Below are positions 6,169-9,247 of a stretch of DNA of 9,247 nt, one piece after another. The DNA is from Pseudomonadota bacterium (GTDB lineage Bacteria; Pseudomonadota; Gammaproteobacteria; Arenicellales; UBA868), in the NCBI GenBank assembly GCA_018661145.1, contig JABJIU010000133.1:1-9247 (forward strand), read 5' to 3'. A program made the translations under genes and the position numbers. The notes beneath the pieces are model-generated. The model did no database searches and had not been told where the DNA came from. It saw only the letters and a list, made by a program, of their open reading frames with translations. Each line of letters starts with the position of its first letter. The stretch's first letter is position 1.

Positions 6169-7554
6169 ATGACCGCCTATTCAATTCTGGTTGTCGACGA
6201 CGAGCCGGATATTCGACAAGTTGTCAGCGACATCCTCCAAGACGAGGGATACCATGTTTCTGTTGCAGCAGATGCGGCCGAGGCGCGTACCCGCTATGTT
6301 GAAGATGCTCCCGACCTGGTGCTGCTGGACATCTGGATGCCGGATACCGATGGCATCGCACTGCTGCGCGAGTGGCGTAAAGATCAGACCGACGGCCATT
6401 CTCCGGTCATCATGATTTCAGGGCATGGCACGGTCGAGACAGCGGTCGAGGCCATTCGGATTGGCGCCTACGATTTTCTTGAAAAACCCCTTTCTACCGC
6501 CAAACTTCTGATTACCGTGGAACGGGCACTTGAGACCGTCACCCTGCAAAAGGAAAACCTTACCCTCAAGACGCAGCTGTCACCAGCAGCGGGTCTCATC
6601 GGCCACAGCGAGGCACTAGAAGACCTCAGGCACCTCATCAACCGGATTGCCGTCACCGACCAGGCCGTCATGATCCGCGGTGAGGCTGGGTGCGGCAAAG
6701 GCGTGACAGCCCGATCCCTGCATCAAGCCAGCGGCTCAGCATCAGGCCCTTTTGTCGAAGTTAATCTTGGCGCTCTACCATCAGAGAGTATCGCGCTCGA
6801 ACTTTTTGGCAGCGAACGTGGCGGTACCGTCACCCCGGGCAAGTTCGAGCAGGCAAGCGACGGTACCCTGGTACTGGATGAAGTCGGTGACCTGGATATG
6901 GATACCCAAACCAAGTTACTGGGTGTACTCGAGGCTGGCCGATTCGTCCGCCTCGGTGGCACAACTCCGCTGGAACCGGCATTCCGAATCCTCGCTACCT
7001 CCAATCAGGATCTGGAGCAGAAACTCTCTGATGGAGTCTTTCGCGAAGATCTCTTTTACCGACTGAGCGCTGTCACGGTTCAGGTACCCCCCCTTCGGGC
7101 CCACCGCGAAGATATACCTGATCTAATCAATCATTACGTTCAGCTTCTCACGGACAGTCAGCATTTACCCTTTCGCCGTTTCTCCACCTCGTCGGTGAAT
7201 TATCTTCGCAACCGCCCATGGCCAGGCAACGTCCGTGAACTGACCAACTTTATCCACCGGATTCTGTTAACGACAACGTCAGAAGTCATCGAAGCGGAAG
7301 AAACGCGGGAGGTTATGGGGCAAAGTGCTATGCCTATCGACGCCGTCGAAGAGAAAAACGCTTGGAGAGATTTCGGTCAGCCCCTAAGATCCGCTCGAGA
7401 ACACTTTGAACGGGATTATCTGGAATTCCACCTGCTCCAGACCCGAGGCAATATTAGCGAACTCGCTAGACGCTCGGAACTTGAGCGCACTCATCTGTAC
7501 CGTAAACTGAAGGGTCTTGGGCTCAACCCCAAGGACCAAAAGTACCGACAGTGA
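6169..7554 (+). CDS. ntrX: NtrX-like response regulator lacking the GAFTGA motif
   Basis: This 461-aa transcription factor is the likely phosphotransfer partner of the upstream NtrY. The receiver domain (about 4-120) has the acidic pair Asp10/Asp11, phosphoacceptor Asp54, Ser84 and Lys106. The AAA+ domain (about 142-370) has Walker A 'GEAGCGKG' (171-178), Walker B 'TLVLDEVGD' (233-241), sensor I 'ILATSNQDL' (274-282), arginine-finger candidates Arg292 and Arg298, and 'PWPGNVREL' (350-358). A Fis-type helix-turn-helix lies at about 424-449. Where NtrC has 'GAFTGA', this protein reads 'ELFGSERGGTVTPGKFEQ', about five residues shorter and without the motif. GAFTGA contacts sigma54, so normal sigma54 activation is unlikely, as described for other NtrX proteins. 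It may instead act at sigma70 promoters (inference). The gene starts 28 nt after ntrY with no evident Shine-Dalgarno sequence. Confidence 0.9.
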   Translation: MTAYSILVVDDEPDIRQVVSDILQDEGYHVSVAADAAEARTRYVEDAPDLVLLDIWMPDTDGIALLREWRKDQTDGHSPVIMISGHGTVETAVEAIRIGAYDFLEKPLSTAKLLITVERALETVTLQKENLTLKTQLSPAAGLIGHSEALEDLRHLINRIAVTDQAVMIRGEAGCGKGVTARSLHQASGSASGPFVEVNLGALPSESIALELFGSERGGTVTPGKFEQASDGTLVLDEVGDLDMDTQTKLLGVLEAGRFVRLGGTTPLEPAFRILATSNQDLEQKLSDGVFREDLFYRLSAVTVQVPPLRAHREDIPDLINHYVQLLTDSQHLPFRRFSTSSVNYLRNRPWPGNVRELTNFIHRILLTTTSEVIEAEETREVMGQSAMPIDAVEEKNAWRDFGQPLRSAREHFERDYLEFHLLQTRGNISELARRSELERTHLYRKLKGLGLNPKDQKYRQ

Positions 7555-7582
7555 ACCCGCCCGAACTGAGGGGCCCGCGAAC

Positions 7583-8959
7583 ATGAAAATCATCATTCTC
7601 GGAGCCGGACAGGTTGGTACGTCGATGGGTGAGATCCTCTCGCGTGAAGACAACGACGTCACGCTGGTCGATATCGATTCCGAAAAACTCGCCGGACTGC
7701 AGGACCGGCTCGATATCCGGACGGTGGCGGGTGCGGCTTCTTACCCGAGCGTGCTCGAGCGTGCAGGTGTTGATGACGCCGACCTGATTCTTGCGGTTAC
7801 GGACCAGGACGAGGTCAACATGGCGTCCTGCCAGATCGCCCACTCACTTTTCAATACCCCTAAGAAAATTGCCCGGATACGGTCGGCAGAATACCTCTCG
7901 CACCCGGGCATCTTCACGGACGATGCCATCCCGATCGACGTCATCATCAGTCCGGAACATATTGTCACCCAGCACATTCTTCACCTGATTGATTACCCCG
8001 GGGCCCTTCAAGTGGTTAGTTTTGCCGATGATCGGATACGTCTGGTCGGTGTGCGTGCCAACGCAGACAGCCCATTGATCGGTCGGGCCTTGAAAGCGCT
8101 TCGAGAGGATCTGCCGAATATCGACAGCCGGGTCGCCGCCATTTATCGGCAGGCTCACGCCATCGTTCCGGACGGCGATACGGTCATAGAGGCAGGTGAT
8201 GAGGTGTTTTTCCTTGCCGCCCGCGAAGATATCCAGGCAGTCATGAGTGAACTTTGCGCGGTGGGAAAACCTGGCCGACGAATCATGCTCACGGGAGCCG
8301 GAAATATTGGGTTACGGCTTGCCGAGGCCCTCGAACAGGCGCACTGTCATGTAAAACTGGTTGAACGCGATATGGCCCGTGCGAAAACCGTCGCCGACCA
8401 ACTAGAGCACACTGTCGTACTGCATGGTGATGCCGCTGATGAAGAACTGATGCAGCAGGAAAATATCGATAACGTTGATGTCTTCTGCTCCCTCACCAAC
8501 GACGATGAGGCCAATATCCTGTCTGCCATGCTCGCCAAACGCCTGGGCGCCCATCGCACGATGGCGCTGGTTAACCGTTCGGCCTATGTCGATCTGATGT
8601 CCAACACCCTGGTAGACGTCGCTATTTCACCAAAGGTCGCCACGGTGGGCGCCCTGCTGACTCACGTACGGCGGGGCGACATGGTTGCGGTTCATTCGTT
8701 GCGACGGGGTGCGGCGGAAGCCATCGAACTAATTGCACACGGAGACGCCAGCAGTTCAAAAGTGGTCGGCAAGGCAGTACGGGATATCGGGCTGCCGGAC
8801 GGCACCAGTCTTGGTGCGATTCTCAGAGGAGAAGAAGTGGTAATCGCACATGGCGAAACGGTGATCGAACCGGAGGATCATGTCATTCTGTTCGTAGTAG
8901 ACAAGGGCCGCATTCGTGAGGTCGAGCAGCTCTTTCAGGTCGCTGTCACTTTCGTATAG
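7583..8959 (+). CDS. trkA: Trk system potassium uptake protein TrkA
   Basis: TrkA is the cytoplasmic, peripheral NAD(H)-binding subunit that gates the Trk potassium channel TrkH/TrkG. The frame runs upstream into ntrX, but the ATG at 7583 gives the canonical 'MKIIILGAGQVG' N-terminus, 458 aa (the E. coli length) and a Shine-Dalgarno GAGGGG (7568-7573) 9 nt before it. The protein is a tandem of two RCK units. The first Rossmann domain has GAGQVG (7-12) and Asp30 at the end of beta-2; the second has GAGNIG (238-243) and Glu261 in the matching place. Each is followed by an RCK_C domain (about 140-225 and 370-455). 'NMASCQIAHSLFNTPKKIARIR' (79-100, split by variable residues) is strongly TrkA-like. 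It is 28 nt after ntrX and 15 nt before trkH, consistent with one transcript. Confidence 0.96.
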   Translation: MKIIILGAGQVGTSMGEILSREDNDVTLVDIDSEKLAGLQDRLDIRTVAGAASYPSVLERAGVDDADLILAVTDQDEVNMASCQIAHSLFNTPKKIARIRSAEYLSHPGIFTDDAIPIDVIISPEHIVTQHILHLIDYPGALQVVSFADDRIRLVGVRANADSPLIGRALKALREDLPNIDSRVAAIYRQAHAIVPDGDTVIEAGDEVFFLAAREDIQAVMSELCAVGKPGRRIMLTGAGNIGLRLAEALEQAHCHVKLVERDMARAKTVADQLEHTVVLHGDAADEELMQQENIDNVDVFCSLTNDDEANILSAMLAKRLGAHRTMALVNRSAYVDLMSNTLVDVAISPKVATVGALLTHVRRGDMVAVHSLRRGAAEAIELIAHGDASSSKVVGKAVRDIGLPDGTSLGAILRGEEVVIAHGETVIEPEDHVILFVVDKGRIREVEQLFQVAVTFV

Positions 8960-8974
8960 GTAACGATCACGACC

Positions 8975-9247
8975 ATGCCGTCCTTGGGGATCCTTCGCAT
9001 TCTTGGTGTGCTGCTGGTCATGTTCAGCACCACACTGCTGCCGCCAGTGGTTATTGCCCTTATCGGCAATGACGGCGGGCTACGACCTTTCCTTCTCGCC
9101 TATATTGCTACCCTGCTCGCGGGTGGCGCGCTCTGGCTGCCCTTGCGGCGACAGCAACGGGAACTGCGAGTCCGTGACGGCTTCCTGGTTGTTGTGTTGT
9201 TCTGGACCGTGCTAGCTATTTTTGGCGCCTTCCCGCTGCTGCTGTCA
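8975..9247 (+). CDS. trkH: Trk potassium uptake membrane subunit TrkH/TrkG (3' end outside window)
   Basis: The first 91 codons of a Trk potassium transporter membrane subunit are visible from ATG 8975 to the right edge. The N-terminus has two hydrophobic helices (about residues 8-31 and 38-55), then a basic linker with 'ELRVRDGFLVVVLFW' (63-77) leading into a third helix with 'FGAFPLLL' (83-90). These segments are characteristic of TrkH/TrkG, whose P-loop filter repeats lie beyond the window. It follows trkA by 15 nt, a pairing that supports the call. An AGG lies 14 nt upstream of the ATG, rather far for a ribosome-binding site. Whether it is TrkH or the paralogue TrkG cannot be decided from this portion. 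Confidence 0.93.
   Translation, partial: MPSLGILRILGVLLVMFSTTLLPPVVIALIGNDGGLRPFLLAYIATLLAGGALWLPLRRQQRELRVRDGFLVVVLFWTVLAIFGAFPLLLS

Noticed and set aside
6161..6178. TTGGCAC just before the ntrX start, resembling a sigma54 -24 element
   Set aside because: The required TTGC-type -12 element is absent at the proper spacing, and the match overlaps the start codon region.

Overview
The window looks like a chromosomal housekeeping block from a non-enteric gammaproteobacterium of moderate to slightly high GC content. The clues are the order def-fmt-rsmB followed by trkA, as in the Escherichia coli def-fmt-rsmB-trkA cluster, and the insertion of a DUF4390 gene plus an ntrY/ntrX-like two-component pair between rsmB and trkA. 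That arrangement is familiar from many Chromatiales-like and other non-enteric gammaproteobacteria. I cannot name a genus. No insertion sequence, phage gene, tRNA, rRNA, CRISPR array or other sign of recent transfer was found.

Layout. Positions 1-488 (minus strand) hold the 5' part of a gene for an exported protein that resembles the LysM-domain proteins usually found divergent to def, but the LysM domain itself seems to be absent. A 95-bp divergent intergenic region (489-583) carries a plausible sigma70 promoter for the minus-strand gene and a small inverted repeat. Everything from 584 to the right edge is on the plus strand: def (584-1126), fmt (1132-2088), rsmB (2075-3361), a DUF4390 exported protein (3409-3996), an NtrY-like sensor kinase (3993-6140), an NtrX-like response regulator (6169-7554), trkA (7583-8959) and the start of trkH (8975 to the edge). 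Gaps are 5 to 47 nt, two junctions overlap, and no terminator is visible, so this can be read as one long operon. A perfect TATAAT hexamer lies in the largest gap, between rsmB and the DUF4390 gene, and could start a second transcript for the signalling and potassium genes.

Function. def, fmt and rsmB act in protein synthesis: Fmt formylates initiator Met-tRNA, Def removes the formyl group from new proteins, and RsmB methylates 16S rRNA. NtrY is a membrane histidine kinase with an extracytoplasmic sensor domain, HAMP, PAS and kinase domains. NtrX is its likely partner, with REC, AAA+ and Fis-type HTH domains, but it lacks the GAFTGA loop needed for normal sigma54 activation. TrkA and TrkH are the cytoplasmic NAD-binding regulatory subunit and the membrane subunit of a Trk potassium uptake system.

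Most of the window is ordinary. The points worth a second look are the LysM-less exported protein, the GAFTGA-less NtrX, and the DUF4390-NtrYX-Trk neighbourhood. I saw no convincing evidence of a wholly new system. Starts were adjusted where a longer open frame extended into the upstream gene (rsmB and trkA).
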